The notes: a model not told the origin generated them from the sequence alone. A stretch of 64,000 bases of DNA from CAYJAZ01 sp964368455 (GCA_964368455.1 CAYJAZ010000005.1:62001-126000); one strand, 5' to 3'. Positions 1 through 9,805 are shown, numbered from the stretch's first letter. Program-made: numbers and translations.

Positions 1-1248
1 GGCCAATCTTCCCTTATATATGCTGTATTGCACGGAAATGCTGCGGCTGTTAAATTCTTGCTCAATCATGGTGCACACGCTCATCTTCAAGATAAGGCAC
101 AAAAGCAAGCTATTGATTATGCAAGAGAAAAACAAAATAAACATATAATAGAAATACTAGAATTTTTTGAAGAAAATGGTAGAATTCCAAGCCGTAGAGA
201 ATTGCCGCATCCTGCTTTCATAAGATTCTTACGCAAAACATTTTTGAAAAACACAAATCCTGAACTCAAAGAAGAAAATGCTCAAAACAATGCAGGCATT
301 GAAAGCAAAGAAAATACCACTCAAGAAAGAACAAGACGTTCTTTAGCTGAAAATGTAGTCATTAAAGAAAATAAAGAATTTGAAAATTCATCATTCTTTG
401 GTGCTTTTTCTCTGAAAAAACACATAGATTCTCTTGTTAAAATACTTGAAACAGCTCTGCCAAAAATAGAGAAGCAAGAAAAAGCAAGTATAGAATTTAC
501 AATGGAAGAAACAGCTAACAATCAAAGGATATACCAAAATCCAAACACAAATTCTCAGCAATCTACAAGAGCAAGCCGAGAAGCCAGAGAAAAAACAGAA
601 GAAAAACTCAAAACAAGAACTACTATAAGTAAAAAAGATGAACAAGCTAGCAATCTTTCAGAAAATGAAGAAATTTTAGACATGGAAGCCTTCATAGCAA
701 GTCCAGAATTGCAAAAAAATATAAAAAGTAAAGTTTCTTCAATTCCAAGTAATGAACTTGTACAAAAGGCAAAGAAGGTAGAAGTAAAAGAATTGACTGA
801 TCCAGTACGCAGCATCATTGAAAAATATTATACTACTGTCTTTTTGAAAAATAGCTTTATTATACCATCAATACCAAAGCAAAAAGTGAATAAAGTATTA
901 AATGCTATAGGCCCTGAAATATCAGAGCAAAAACTTTATTGTCTTTTGGATAAAGGCTTTCTCAATACTGAAGCCGGTATTGTTCTTTCAGATACAGCAT
1001 TATATTATAAAGAAAAATTTAAAAATGTTTTAAAAATACCTTATAACAATATCAATATAGTTGAATACAAAGAAAGATTGAGCTATAATGATCCTGTTGA
1101 AGTTTTGATTTTAGAAACAAAGAGCGAAACTCTTATTATAAAAAATACACCTGAATTACATTTAGCTAATTTCTCAAAATTAATCAAAGAAATTAGACAA
1201 GAAATCAGGGAAGAAATCAGGGAAGAAATTAGACAAGAAGCAAGCTAA
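1..1248 (+). CDS. Ankyrin-repeat protein, 3' part of gene (5' end outside window)
   Basis: The reading frame is open from base 1, so this is the C-terminal 415 residues of a longer protein. The first about 55 residues form one and a half ankyrin repeats (SSLIYAVLHGNAAAVKFLL, then HAHLQDKAQKQAIDYA), the usual helix-loop-helix protein-binding fold. A long, Lys/Glu/Asn-rich low-complexity linker follows. The last about 140 residues look folded and carry a pattern like bacterial PH-type (YokE-like) domains, around KEKFKNVLKIPYNNINIVEY. The protein ends in a short charged tandem repeat (EIRQ/EIRE units). An apparent TTG start at base 28 lies inside an ankyrin repeat and is not a real start. Function unknown; a scaffold or protein-interaction role is inference. 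A bidirectional terminator follows. Confidence 0.75.
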   Translation, partial: GQSSLIYAVLHGNAAAVKFLLNHGAHAHLQDKAQKQAIDYAREKQNKHIIEILEFFEENGRIPSRRELPHPAFIRFLRKTFLKNTNPELKEENAQNNAGIESKENTTQERTRRSLAENVVIKENKEFENSSFFGAFSLKKHIDSLVKILETALPKIEKQEKASIEFTMEETANNQRIYQNPNTNSQQSTRASREAREKTEEKLKTRTTISKKDEQASNLSENEEILDMEAFIASPELQKNIKSKVSSIPSNELVQKAKKVEVKELTDPVRSIIEKYYTTVFLKNSFIIPSIPKQKVNKVLNAIGPEISEQKLYCLLDKGFLNTEAGIVLSDTALYYKEKFKNVLKIPYNNINIVEYKERLSYNDPVEVLILETKSETLIIKNTPELHLANFSKLIKEIRQEIREEIREEIRQEAS

Positions 1249-1340
1249 AAACATAAGCAAAATATTGTTTAATCAATACTAATTATCTGGAGTGAATCTG
1301 CTCTAAGAGAAAAAACAATTGCAAAAAACATCTATTTATA

Positions 1341-1375
1341 AAAAAGGCGAGTCTCATAAAAGACTCGCCTTTTTT
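1341..1375. terminator. Bidirectional rho-independent terminator
   Basis: A perfect stem (AAAAAGGCGAGTCT paired with AGACTCGCCTTTTT) with a 6-nt loop, T-rich on both sides. It sits between the convergent ankyrin gene and the cyclic-di-GMP gene and can serve both. Confidence 0.85.
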
Positions 1376-1419
1376 GCAAAATGCTCTAAATATTTTTTCT
1401 CTTTCTTCTCAGCTAGAAA

Positions 1420-4400
1420 TTATTCGTTTTCAGAAAAAAGATATTTATTCTTTCCTTCTCTTTTAGCCTTATACAAAGTAGTATCAGCTTCAACCATAAG
1501 TTCTTCGTAAGTGGCTTCATTTTCAGTGATCATCACAATACCAGCACTCACACTCACCTTTGCCAAATCAACACCACCTAAATTAATTTTTCTTATGTTA
1601 GCAAAGATATTATCAAAAGAAATTGCAACTTCTTCTTTATTTGTATCGTTGAAAAGAAGTAGGAATTCGTCGCCTCCAAGCCTACCTAAGATATTTCCAG
1701 GCTTAATAGCTAGTTTAACCGCTGACACAAAGGCTTGCAGATAAATATCGCCTGTATGGTGGCCATAAGTATCGTTAATATATTTGAAATGATCAATATC
1801 AAGAATAGCAAGAGCATGTTCAACACCTTTTTGCTTCTGACTTGAAATAACATTGCTGATTTTTTCAATTGCTGTTGCACGTGAGAAAGTTCCAGTAAGT
1901 GAATCTTTTTCAATGCTTAGTTGCAAACTGCTGCTCAAAGATTGACTTGCTTCTAAAGTTTTGAGAATAATTTGTCTATGTTTTCTAAATACTATTGTAG
2001 TGAGTGTAAAATAAATTGCATACAGGGCTGTAATAAAAGAAATAAGTAAAAATGTGCTTCTACTGTTACTTTTAAGCATTTGTGTATTTATTTCAGCTAA
2101 AACAATGCTCACCACACACCAATTGGTATTTGGAATACGCACCATAACAGCAGAACGTTCTTCTTCGCCTAATCTATAGTTGAGTAATACAGATTTTCCT
2201 ACTTGCATATCTCTTTTTATAGATTCTGCAGTGTGTCCATTGAAAATATCTAAAGAACCTATAAAATCATACATATCGCCACTAGTAAAAGCATTTTCAT
2301 TACGGCCGCTTAAATGGATAGGCGTTCCATCAACTTGACTTATATGGTAAAAAGCTTCGCCACCAAAAGATTTTAAGGCTAAAAGTTTAGAAATTTCATC
2401 AACTTTATACACACCATATATTTCGCCAACTTTATTCCCTTCATTATAAAGATTTGAACTAAAAACAAGCAATTTACGCCCTTCTTGGCTTATTGCAATA
2501 GGCAACATAACTATTTCATCGCCTTTTGCTTGATCATAAATTTGGCTATTTGGTAAAACTTCTGTATTCCCATGTGATGCTAAAACTACTTCCCCATCTA
2601 CTGATATATAAAGACATTCAAATTTTGTTGCTTTAGATAATTCAAGTAATTCTTCTTGTAATTCTGAAAGCTCTAATCCATTAGCAAGATGAGAGCTCAC
2701 TGCAACATTTATTATCTTCAAAGAGATTTTAGACTCTTCGGCAAATAAAGCAATTTTATCTGAAAGTCCAGAAGCAAGTTCTAGTAAAAAAGAATCGTTG
2801 ATTTTCTTAAATTCTTGCTTATTGAAATCCACATAAAAAACAACTGAAAGCACAGATAAGACAGCGATTAAAAAAGCACCTACAATTAATAAAAGATTAC
2901 TTCTACTTGTACTATTGCTGTTAAATATTTCTTCTTCATCAGCATCGTCTATAACATCCTGAACTTTCTCTTTATTTTCAGCAGAAACAACTTCAAGTTC
3001 AGAAAAAGGCATAGGTTTTGAGAAGAAATAGCCTTGCGAATAATGCACCCCACTTTGAATCAAGAGTTTCTGCGTTGCAGCAGTTTCAACAAATTCAGCA
3101 ATGAGCTTAACATGCATTTTTTCGCCCATAAAGGCAATACTATTTAGGATATGATTATAATTAAAATCTGTCCCAAGCAATTTTGTTAATGAGCCATTAA
3201 GCTTAAGAAAATCTACTTCTAGATTACCAAATTCAATAAAGTTAGAATAACCAGCACCAAAATCATCAACAGCAATTCTACATCCATATTGCTTCACTTG
3301 ATGAATAAAGATTCTCAATGTTTCTAAATCTGTAAAAGCTTCAGTTTCTAAAAGTTCAAAAATAAAATTATTAGGATTTGGCAAGTTTTCTAGATAATTA
3401 AAAACTGTAGTTCTAAATTCTTCAGAAAGTATGTCATAAGCGGAAATATTTAAAGTAATAACTTCATCTCTGTCTCTAAATAAGTCAAAAACCTTTTTCA
3501 CCATTGCCAAACTAAGTGCTAAGTAGAGATTGTATTTCTTTGCTATATCCATGAAATCGTTTGGAAAAAGCATTTTTCCACCAGGATGCTGTAAACGCAT
3601 CAAGGCTTCATACATAGAAAAACAATGTCTTTTATTATCGTAAATACCTTGAAAATAAGGAACAATAGCATTTTTATCTAAAATAGATTTTAAGGCTGCC
3701 ACCATCTGAAATTCGTCATGTAAAGAATATAATTCAGTATTATCTTTCTTCATCTGACTATATTTTCTTTGCTCTGAAGGCATATCTTGGATTTTTGAAA
3801 GAGCAAGTAATTGCTGAATGGTGAGGCCATTTAATGTATAGGTGAAATCATTTATACAAGGAAACTCTTCGTCTATGAATTCGCCATTTTTACACGCAAA
3901 ACTCAAGGCACGCACGAGATTTTCAAAGACAGTATCGTTGAGATTTTCTTCTATAGTAAAAAAGAAATGAGCAAAATCGTAATTATAAAAATTAAAATGA
4001 TAAAAAGAATATTGATTTTTTAGAAAATCAATGATTTTCATCCTATTTTCTTCAGCTAATTCAATAAAATCTTTTTCGCCTAAAGCAAGCAAATGATCTT
4101 CAAAACTTGCAACAGAAATAAGGCATATTTGTTCTTGTTTATTTTTTGCTTGTCTAAGAAGAAATTCAGTTATGCTTCCTATTTCATCATTTGAAGCAGT
4201 AAAACGTTTTTTTATGCTATTTTCATGCGCAATGAGAGAAGAAAAAACTTCTGATTGCAGGGTGTTATTCACTGCAACAATAGAAGAAAGCAATTTGTCA
4301 TTTGTTTCAATCAAACCCTCTATGGAATTGAATACAGAAAGATCAGGTTCTAAATGCTTTGCATTTTCTGCAAGAGTAAAAAAGCAAGAAGAGCCATTTA

Positions 4401-5493
4401 AATATTGTATTTGCGAATCTTTTGTGCCTATTTCGCCAAGCATAAAAGCACCAGAAATACCACTATTTTTGAATGCGCTCAATTCCCATTTAGAAATGCT
4501 ATTTGAAAAATCTTTTCTAAACACACAAGAATAGCAATAAATTGCTTCTGCTGAAACCATCTGTAAAGTATGACAAACTTCTTGTAATTCTTCAGCACTT
4601 TTTAGAAAACTCAAATAACCTACACGAACTTTTTGCCCTACTGCTAATTCATCATTATAAAGTTCTAAATGCTTTTCTTGTTCGTTATAGCGAAGAAAAC
4701 GAGTAGTAGAGGTATATCCATCTAAAACAATAGGGAAACGCAATAAAATATCAGTAGTAATGCCATCGCGCCAATCTGTATTTTCTGAAAAACTTTCTAA
4801 ACCTAAATTCTTTGAAAACCATTCTAAAGCTGGAACATTATCAATTTCATCAACAGCCCTGCCGTGACTTTTTGTCACTATCATAGGTTCTGAAATTGGA
4901 GGATGCCCTGCAATGATATCAGAATAAGCAAGAACATAGTCAGAAGAAACTAAGATAAGTAGATAAGAGTCATAATAAACAGCTTCTTCATCAAAAACAA
5001 AGGATTCTACAGTAGTGCTAGAGGTGAATTTACCAACACAACCGCCAACAAAGGCAGTTTCTGGCAATAAAGAATTTAAATGATTTGTTACAGCAAAAAC
5101 ATTATCTTGCGAAAAATTAAAAAATAAATTTGCAAAACGGCTAGGAAGAATCTTTGCCTGTTCTGCAATACTATTAGCTATAGCTTGTGGGCTGAGTTGA
5201 TGTGTTGACTGTATTTTTGTATAAAATTTTCCAAATTCTAACTCTCTCACCGATATGAGAGTGCCGCTTTCATAAATCTCTCCTTCGTAAATAACACCAG
5301 CAACTATTGCACCTACAACACGAGCGTGCGACAAAATTTTCTTTATATTAGCAGCTAATTCAACACATTCTTCTGGCTTCAGATTTGAAGTATGAATCAA
5401 TACTAAACATTGTTTTTCGGCATTAATAGTCAGATTTTGAAGCCAAATTTTAAAAGCATCTATATTTTCGTAAAGGCAATTATAGCTCTTCAT
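1420..5493 (-). CDS. FIST - EAL - TM - Cache-like - TM - GGDEF cyclic-di-GMP signalling protein
   Basis: 1357 residues. Residues 1-400 match the FIST_N/FIST_C small-ligand sensor (GAIVAGVIYEGEIY; GISGAFMLGE). Residues 430-560 look like a degenerate nucleotidyl-cyclase fold without GGDEF. An EAL phosphodiesterase domain follows (610-830): EAL at 629-631, LNIS at 681, FELLE at 712, DDFG at 743-746, AEFVE at 799, QGYFFSKP at 820; the usual K-I-D of the DFLKID motif is K-L-N. Two membrane segments (866-889 and 1147-1168) flank an about 255-residue extracytoplasmic Cache-like sensor. The C-terminal GGDEF cyclase (1195-1357) is intact (RLGGDEF at 1271) but its inhibitory RxxD site is replaced by KPGN. 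So it should both sense and make or break cyclic-di-GMP. The ATG start has no obvious ribosome-binding site. A link to the adhesin gene at the far end of the window is inference. Confidence 0.88.
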   Translation of the reverse strand: MKSYNCLYENIDAFKIWLQNLTINAEKQCLVLIHTSNLKPEECVELAANIKKILSHARVVGAIVAGVIYEGEIYESGTLISVRELEFGKFYTKIQSTHQLSPQAIANSIAEQAKILPSRFANLFFNFSQDNVFAVTNHLNSLLPETAFVGGCVGKFTSSTTVESFVFDEEAVYYDSYLLILVSSDYVLAYSDIIAGHPPISEPMIVTKSHGRAVDEIDNVPALEWFSKNLGLESFSENTDWRDGITTDILLRFPIVLDGYTSTTRFLRYNEQEKHLELYNDELAVGQKVRVGYLSFLKSAEELQEVCHTLQMVSAEAIYCYSCVFRKDFSNSISKWELSAFKNSGISGAFMLGEIGTKDSQIQYLNGSSCFFTLAENAKHLEPDLSVFNSIEGLIETNDKLLSSIVAVNNTLQSEVFSSLIAHENSIKKRFTASNDEIGSITEFLLRQAKNKQEQICLISVASFEDHLLALGEKDFIELAEENRMKIIDFLKNQYSFYHFNFYNYDFAHFFFTIEENLNDTVFENLVRALSFACKNGEFIDEEFPCINDFTYTLNGLTIQQLLALSKIQDMPSEQRKYSQMKKDNTELYSLHDEFQMVAALKSILDKNAIVPYFQGIYDNKRHCFSMYEALMRLQHPGGKMLFPNDFMDIAKKYNLYLALSLAMVKKVFDLFRDRDEVITLNISAYDILSEEFRTTVFNYLENLPNPNNFIFELLETEAFTDLETLRIFIHQVKQYGCRIAVDDFGAGYSNFIEFGNLEVDFLKLNGSLTKLLGTDFNYNHILNSIAFMGEKMHVKLIAEFVETAATQKLLIQSGVHYSQGYFFSKPMPFSELEVVSAENKEKVQDVIDDADEEEIFNSNSTSRSNLLLIVGAFLIAVLSVLSVVFYVDFNKQEFKKINDSFLLELASGLSDKIALFAEESKISLKIINVAVSSHLANGLELSELQEELLELSKATKFECLYISVDGEVVLASHGNTEVLPNSQIYDQAKGDEIVMLPIAISQEGRKLLVFSSNLYNEGNKVGEIYGVYKVDEISKLLALKSFGGEAFYHISQVDGTPIHLSGRNENAFTSGDMYDFIGSLDIFNGHTAESIKRDMQVGKSVLLNYRLGEEERSAVMVRIPNTNWCVVSIVLAEINTQMLKSNSRSTFLLISFITALYAIYFTLTTIVFRKHRQIILKTLEASQSLSSSLQLSIEKDSLTGTFSRATAIEKISNVISSQKQKGVEHALAILDIDHFKYINDTYGHHTGDIYLQAFVSAVKLAIKPGNILGRLGGDEFLLLFNDTNKEEVAISFDNIFANIRKINLGGVDLAKVSVSAGIVMITENEATYEELMVEADTTLYKAKREGKNKYLFSENE

Positions 5494-5855
5494 GTAAGTC
5501 TCATAAAAAGGATAAAATTAAGAGATTTTTATATAATATTATCTCAACAGTATTCCTACATTATAAGAAAAATCAATTTAAATCAAGTTTTTTTTCTTTT
5601 TTGATAAAAATTACTTTATCGTGCTTATTTAAATTTAAAATAAATATTTCTCGCCTAAGTCAGAGATTTTATTTCTGTAAATACACATCTAGTAGATTTT
5701 TTTATTGTAATGCTTGACAAAAATAAAAATAATTGAAATAATGTACTATAGTTTTATTATTTTGTGCCGAAGAATATTAAGTAAAAGTAGACTGTGAACT
5801 TTCTCAATTTGGTAATCATTCTTTTTTACAGCATTATATTTGCTTTGGAGGAATT
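5494..5855 (+). promoter_or_regulatory. Intergenic region with candidate promoter for the chemoreceptor gene
   Basis: Divergent spacer between the cyclic-di-GMP gene and the chemoreceptor gene. It is very AT-rich. TTGACA at 5714-5719 is a good -35 box, with TAAT-like -10 candidates near 5739-5744; the spacing is slightly long, so the exact -10 is uncertain. The chemoreceptor ATG at 5856 is preceded by GGAGG. I see no gene or repeat here. Confidence 0.35.
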
Positions 5856-8264
5856 ATGACAAGCAAAATTCGTTTAATTCTCGGCTTTTTAATTATTACC
5901 TGTATGACTATGCTTCTTGCTATCATCAGTTTCAATTTTTCACGCAATTCAAGCATCAATCTTGAAGAATTTGTAAAATTTGATGATGCAGACTCTATCA
6001 CCTACAGAACAGAAATTGATCTTTATAAAATCGCTTATTACCTAGACCAATTCAACCTTACCCTTGATACAGCCGACAGCGAACAAGTCAAGAAATCTGT
6101 ACAAAATGCTTTAAAGGACAATAATCATTTATTATCTATTGTCTCTGACAAAAATTCTGTACAAAAAATAATTTCTTCTTTAGAGCAACTTTCTCAATCT
6201 ACAGACAATTATTTTGCTCATGCAAAAGCATTAAAAACTCTTATCACTAACGAACTTTTGCATGCAGAACATGAACTTTCAAACGCACTTTCTGATGTTT
6301 TAGAAATAATGTTTGCTAGAGATAATTTTGCAATTACACAAAAAATAGTTGAAGCACAAAGAGAAATTATAAATTATCAAGGCCAATTAGATTCTTTTCT
6401 TCTCTCACAAAATCATTCTTCTTTTACAAAAGCTTTAGAAGCTGAAAAAATCCTTTTAGAAGATTTAGACGCCATCATAGCTTTAAGAAATACTGTTCCC
6501 TTTGCACAAGTTGCTTCTTTCAATATTTTAATTGAAAAAACAAAAAGCTTCAAAGAAACAGCTCTTATTATAGAAAACGAAAGTAAGAGCCTTGCTTCTG
6601 AAATAGCAGAATTAAATCAATTGAGAGAAAGTATTGTAAATATAAGCTCAAAATTAAGTTCTGCTGCTTCGCAAGGTGCAAGCAATGAATTAAACACACT
6701 TACCGACAATGCACATTCTTCCTCTAATACCATACTTATTATTTCTTTAATCGCAGTTATTGCAAGTATTGTTATCACCTTGTTAATAGTAACAAAACTT
6801 TCAAAAACACTCACTCAAATGGCTAATTATGCACAAAATATAGCACAAGGAAATTTCAATACACAGATTGAAATTAAAGAAAAAGGCGAAATTGGTCTTG
6901 TTCTAGGTGGAATTAATGAAATTAGTAATACTATCAATGATTTAATGGATAAACTTTACGAAACAGCAAATAATGTTTCTAGCGGTAAATTAGAAAATTT
7001 AGTAGACGAAAAACATTTCAAAAATGATTTTTCTAAACTTGCTTCAAATATTAACACTATAGCAAAATCTTATCTCAGCTTAATTGAAACAATGCCAGCT
7101 GGAATTTTTACTGCAGATCCGCAAAATAAAATACTTTATATCAATAAAACAGGCAAAAAAATGATCAAGAATGACAATGTGCTTGGACAACATTGCGGCG
7201 ATCATTTCAAATCACCTGCTTGTCATAATGAACACTGTCTTGGCATGACAGCTTTCAATAAGCAAGGTGATATCAATGCCATTGCTCCTTGCCTACCTGG
7301 TGGCGAAAAGCTTATTCTTGATGTGCAAGCTTGTCCTCTTTATGATTTAGATAGCAAGGCTGTTGGTTTTGTTGAATTTTTATCAGATATCACAAAAGTA
7401 CAAGAACAAGGCGATGCCATCAAACAAATGTCTGTGCAGGCACTTGAAATTGCTTCACGTGTCGCATCAGCAACAGAAGAACTCTCTTCACAAACAGAGG
7501 CCATTGTACAAGGTTCAAACTTCCAACGCGATCGCATTGAAAGCACTAGCACAGCAATGACAGAAATGAATGCTTCTGTTCAAGAAGTAGCTTCAAATGC
7601 TTCAAACACAGCAGAACAAAGCAATATCGTGCTTGATAAAGCAAATAATGGCATACAGACAATAGAAAAAATGTCAGGAGCTATGGACACGCTTACTGGT
7701 TCTGCTGAAAATCTCAAGTCAAATATGGAAAAACTCGATAGTCTTTCAGAAGGTATTGGAAGTATTATCAATGTTATTACAGATATTGCAGATCAAACAA
7801 ATTTACTTGCATTAAATGCTGCCATTGAAGCGGCAAGAGCTGGCGAGGCTGGTAGAGGATTTGCCGTTGTTGCTGACGAAGTAAGAAAATTAGCAGAAAA
7901 AACAATGGACGCTACCCGTGAAGTTAGCGATAGTGTTCGTTCTATTCAGCAATCAAGCACAGCAAACCAAGAAGAAGTTTCAAAGGTTGTATTACAAATC
8001 ACACAAACTGCTGATCTTGCTACTCAATCTGAACAATCCTTGCAAGAAATAGCAACTATTACTGGTCTTAATACTGATATGATTCATCAAATTGCAAGTG
8101 CTGCAACAGAACAAACTACTGTCTCTGAAGAAATCTCTCAATCAATGAGTGCTCTCAATGAAGTAGTGAATCAGAATGCAGAAGCTATTTTGCAATCGGC
8201 AGAAGCCATTCGTGAACTTGCCGAACAAGCACAAGAATTACAAGATGCTATGAGCAAAGTATAG
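5856..8264 (+). CDS. Methyl-accepting chemotaxis protein with PAS domain
   Basis: 802 residues. The N-terminus has a membrane helix (about 6-27), then a helical periplasmic sensor domain, a second membrane helix (about 292-313), a HAMP linker, a PAS domain (about 405-525) and the signalling domain (about 560-800) with the conserved hairpin tip (NLLALNAAIEAARAGE, then GRGFAVVADEVRKLAE). It should sit in the inner membrane and control the CheA kinase and hence flagellar motility. The PAS domain has a cysteine cluster (CGDHFKSPACHNEHC, near residues 447-461, and another Cys near 480) that could hold a metal, haem or redox disulfide; that is inference. It is a single-gene unit: strong GGAGG ribosome-binding site upstream and a 15-bp terminator stem downstream. 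Confidence 0.93.
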   Translation: MTSKIRLILGFLIITCMTMLLAIISFNFSRNSSINLEEFVKFDDADSITYRTEIDLYKIAYYLDQFNLTLDTADSEQVKKSVQNALKDNNHLLSIVSDKNSVQKIISSLEQLSQSTDNYFAHAKALKTLITNELLHAEHELSNALSDVLEIMFARDNFAITQKIVEAQREIINYQGQLDSFLLSQNHSSFTKALEAEKILLEDLDAIIALRNTVPFAQVASFNILIEKTKSFKETALIIENESKSLASEIAELNQLRESIVNISSKLSSAASQGASNELNTLTDNAHSSSNTILIISLIAVIASIVITLLIVTKLSKTLTQMANYAQNIAQGNFNTQIEIKEKGEIGLVLGGINEISNTINDLMDKLYETANNVSSGKLENLVDEKHFKNDFSKLASNINTIAKSYLSLIETMPAGIFTADPQNKILYINKTGKKMIKNDNVLGQHCGDHFKSPACHNEHCLGMTAFNKQGDINAIAPCLPGGEKLILDVQACPLYDLDSKAVGFVEFLSDITKVQEQGDAIKQMSVQALEIASRVASATEELSSQTEAIVQGSNFQRDRIESTSTAMTEMNASVQEVASNASNTAEQSNIVLDKANNGIQTIEKMSGAMDTLTGSAENLKSNMEKLDSLSEGIGSIINVITDIADQTNLLALNAAIEAARAGEAGRGFAVVADEVRKLAEKTMDATREVSDSVRSIQQSSTANQEEVSKVVLQITQTADLATQSEQSLQEIATITGLNTDMIHQIASAATEQTTVSEEISQSMSALNEVVNQNAEAILQSAEAIRELAEQAQELQDAMSKV

Positions 8265-8290
8265 CAAATAACTGAACTAAAGCATAAAAT

Positions 8291-8332
8291 AAAGCCCTTT
8301 CTTCACTATTTATATTTTGAAGAAAGGGCTTT
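8291..8332. terminator. Bidirectional rho-independent terminator
   Basis: A perfect 15-bp stem (AAAGCCCTTTCTTCA with TGAAGAAAGGGCTTT), 12-nt loop, T-rich flanks on both strands. It separates the convergent chemoreceptor gene and the mtnP operon. Confidence 0.9.
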
Positions 8333-8353
8333 ATTTTATATATTCATAGAATA

Positions 8354-9109
8354 CTATAAATGCTCTAATGTAGGAATAAGTTTTTGGAACAAAGTCATCA
8401 CTTTTTCACTATTTTCTTTCATCACACGCACAATCTCTTCCCAAGTTACAGCTTCAGTATTTTCACGCCAAGAGTCGTAATCAGTTGACATAGCAACAGT
8501 TGCATAAGGAATCTTTGCTTCATTAGCTAAAATAGCTTCAACACTTGTACTCATATTAATAATATCTGCACCCCAAGATCTAAACATATGCGATTCAGCT
8601 CTTGTTGAAAAACGTGGACCTTCTATGGTAATAACTGTAGCTTTTTTATGGTAGACATAGCCCAAAGAATCTAAAACAGAACATATAGATCTGCGTAATT
8701 GCTTATCAAAAGGATCTGCCATACTTGTATGCACAATTTCATCATTGAAATCTTCGTGAAAAGTGAGAGGGCGAAGTCTTGTAAAATCAATAAATTGATT
8801 AGGCACAATTAAATGGCCAGGTTCAATTTTTTCACGCAAAGAGCCTACAGCCGTACTTGCAAGTATGTGGCTACAGCCAACCTCTTTTAATGCTTGAATA
8901 TTTGCTCTTGAATTCACATTTGTTGGGCTTATTTCATGCTTATAGCCATGACGAGACAAAAAGACAACAGGCACATTATCAATCATACCCTCTGTCAAAG
9001 GCGAAGAAGTTCTTCCCCATTTTGTGTCTATATTATATTCGCCAATTTTTGTAAATATTTCAGCTTTTTCTAAACCACTACCGCCTATAATTCCGATCTT
9101 ATTTGCCAT
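8354..9109 (-). CDS. mtnP: S-methyl-5'-thioadenosine phosphorylase
   Basis: 251 residues, usual length for the family. It phosphorolyses methylthioadenosine to adenine and methylthioribose-1-phosphate. The N-terminus has the phosphate loop (IGIIGGSGL), followed by SRHG and the STAVGSL segment. STDYDSW near residue 210 is the adenine-type D-x-D signature that separates MTA phosphorylases from guanine/hypoxanthine phosphorylases. The usual NMTTxPE stretch is NMSTSVEA here, a small departure. It is the last gene of a four-gene operon (adenine deaminase, mtnA, aldolase, mtnP) with 8, 15 and 12 bp gaps and a good AGGAG site before the ATG. Its two products feed the other three enzymes. Confidence 0.9.
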   Translation of the reverse strand: MANKIGIIGGSGLEKAEIFTKIGEYNIDTKWGRTSSPLTEGMIDNVPVVFLSRHGYKHEISPTNVNSRANIQALKEVGCSHILASTAVGSLREKIEPGHLIVPNQFIDFTRLRPLTFHEDFNDEIVHTSMADPFDKQLRRSICSVLDSLGYVYHKKATVITIEGPRFSTRAESHMFRSWGADIINMSTSVEAILANEAKIPYATVAMSTDYDSWRENTEAVTWEEIVRVMKENSEKVMTLFQKLIPTLEHL

Positions 9110-9121
9110 AATTCACTCCTT

Positions 9122-9790
9122 TTATAGTCCGAAAATTTGTGCTAAATCTTCAATTGTATTGGCATGAAATAAAATACCTTCTTCATGTCCACGCATAAGT
9201 ATAACATTTTCAATAGGTTTCTTGCTTATTACATCAATAATGGCCTTTGCCATTTCAACAGTACCGTAAGGAATTTCCTTTGCTGTGCAAGGAATATCAT
9301 CTTCTTGACAAAGAGCATTAAAAAGAGGTGCATGATGAATATGTACTATACATTCTACTCTTTTAATTGGATTTTCTTCAGAATTATCTTCTGAAAAAAC
9401 TCTTGCAGATTCACGATAAAGAGCGGCATGACTCATGCTTTCAGAACTAGCCTTATATTGCCCCTGAGAATAAATTGTGTTTTTCTCTATATCGCTTTGA
9501 TAGACAAGACTATAGCCAGAAAGTTCAAGTTCTCTTATACCCCCACTTCCGCTTGAAGAAATCAAGAAATGATTTTTACTTTCTTCATCAAAAGCCATAC
9601 GCAGAGAAATATTTCCAAAACCAATACCTTCGGCATTCTCTCCAATATAGCCTCTATCAAAGAGTTTTGTTCGCAAAGCATTGAGCTTTTCAAATAAAAT
9701 ACAAAGCTCTTCATTTTTGAAATGTGGCAAGTCATTTATTGGCCTTATTTCATGCCTGCAAGTATATTTTATAATACCTTCTTTTTCCAT
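9122..9790 (-). CDS. Class II aldolase-fold protein, probable 5-methylthioribulose-1-phosphate aldolase
   Basis: 222 residues of the class II aldolase/adducin family. The metal ligands are visible: H150 and H152 (VHIHH) and H202 (RGHEEG), and E117 (SSES) sits where the catalytic Glu of fuculose-phosphate aldolase lies. The family also contains MtnB, the methylthioribulose-1-phosphate dehydratase, but I do not see the longer MtnB-type metal loop. The position between mtnA and mtnP in one operon makes methylthioribulose-1-phosphate the likely substrate. In the described dihydroxyacetone phosphate shunt (aldolase Ald2) this gives dihydroxyacetone phosphate plus 2-methylthioacetaldehyde. The sequence is rather divergent, so dehydratase activity remains the main alternative. 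No mtnC, mtnD or mtnW gene is present nearby, which favours the aldolase. Confidence 0.7.
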   Translation of the reverse strand: MEKEGIIKYTCRHEIRPINDLPHFKNEELCILFEKLNALRTKLFDRGYIGENAEGIGFGNISLRMAFDEESKNHFLISSSGSGGIRELELSGYSLVYQSDIEKNTIYSQGQYKASSESMSHAALYRESARVFSEDNSEENPIKRVECIVHIHHAPLFNALCQEDDIPCTAKEIPYGTVEMAKAIIDVISKKPIENVILMRGHEEGILFHANTIEDLAQIFGL

Positions 9791-9805
9791 AACTTTCTCT
9801 TTTTA

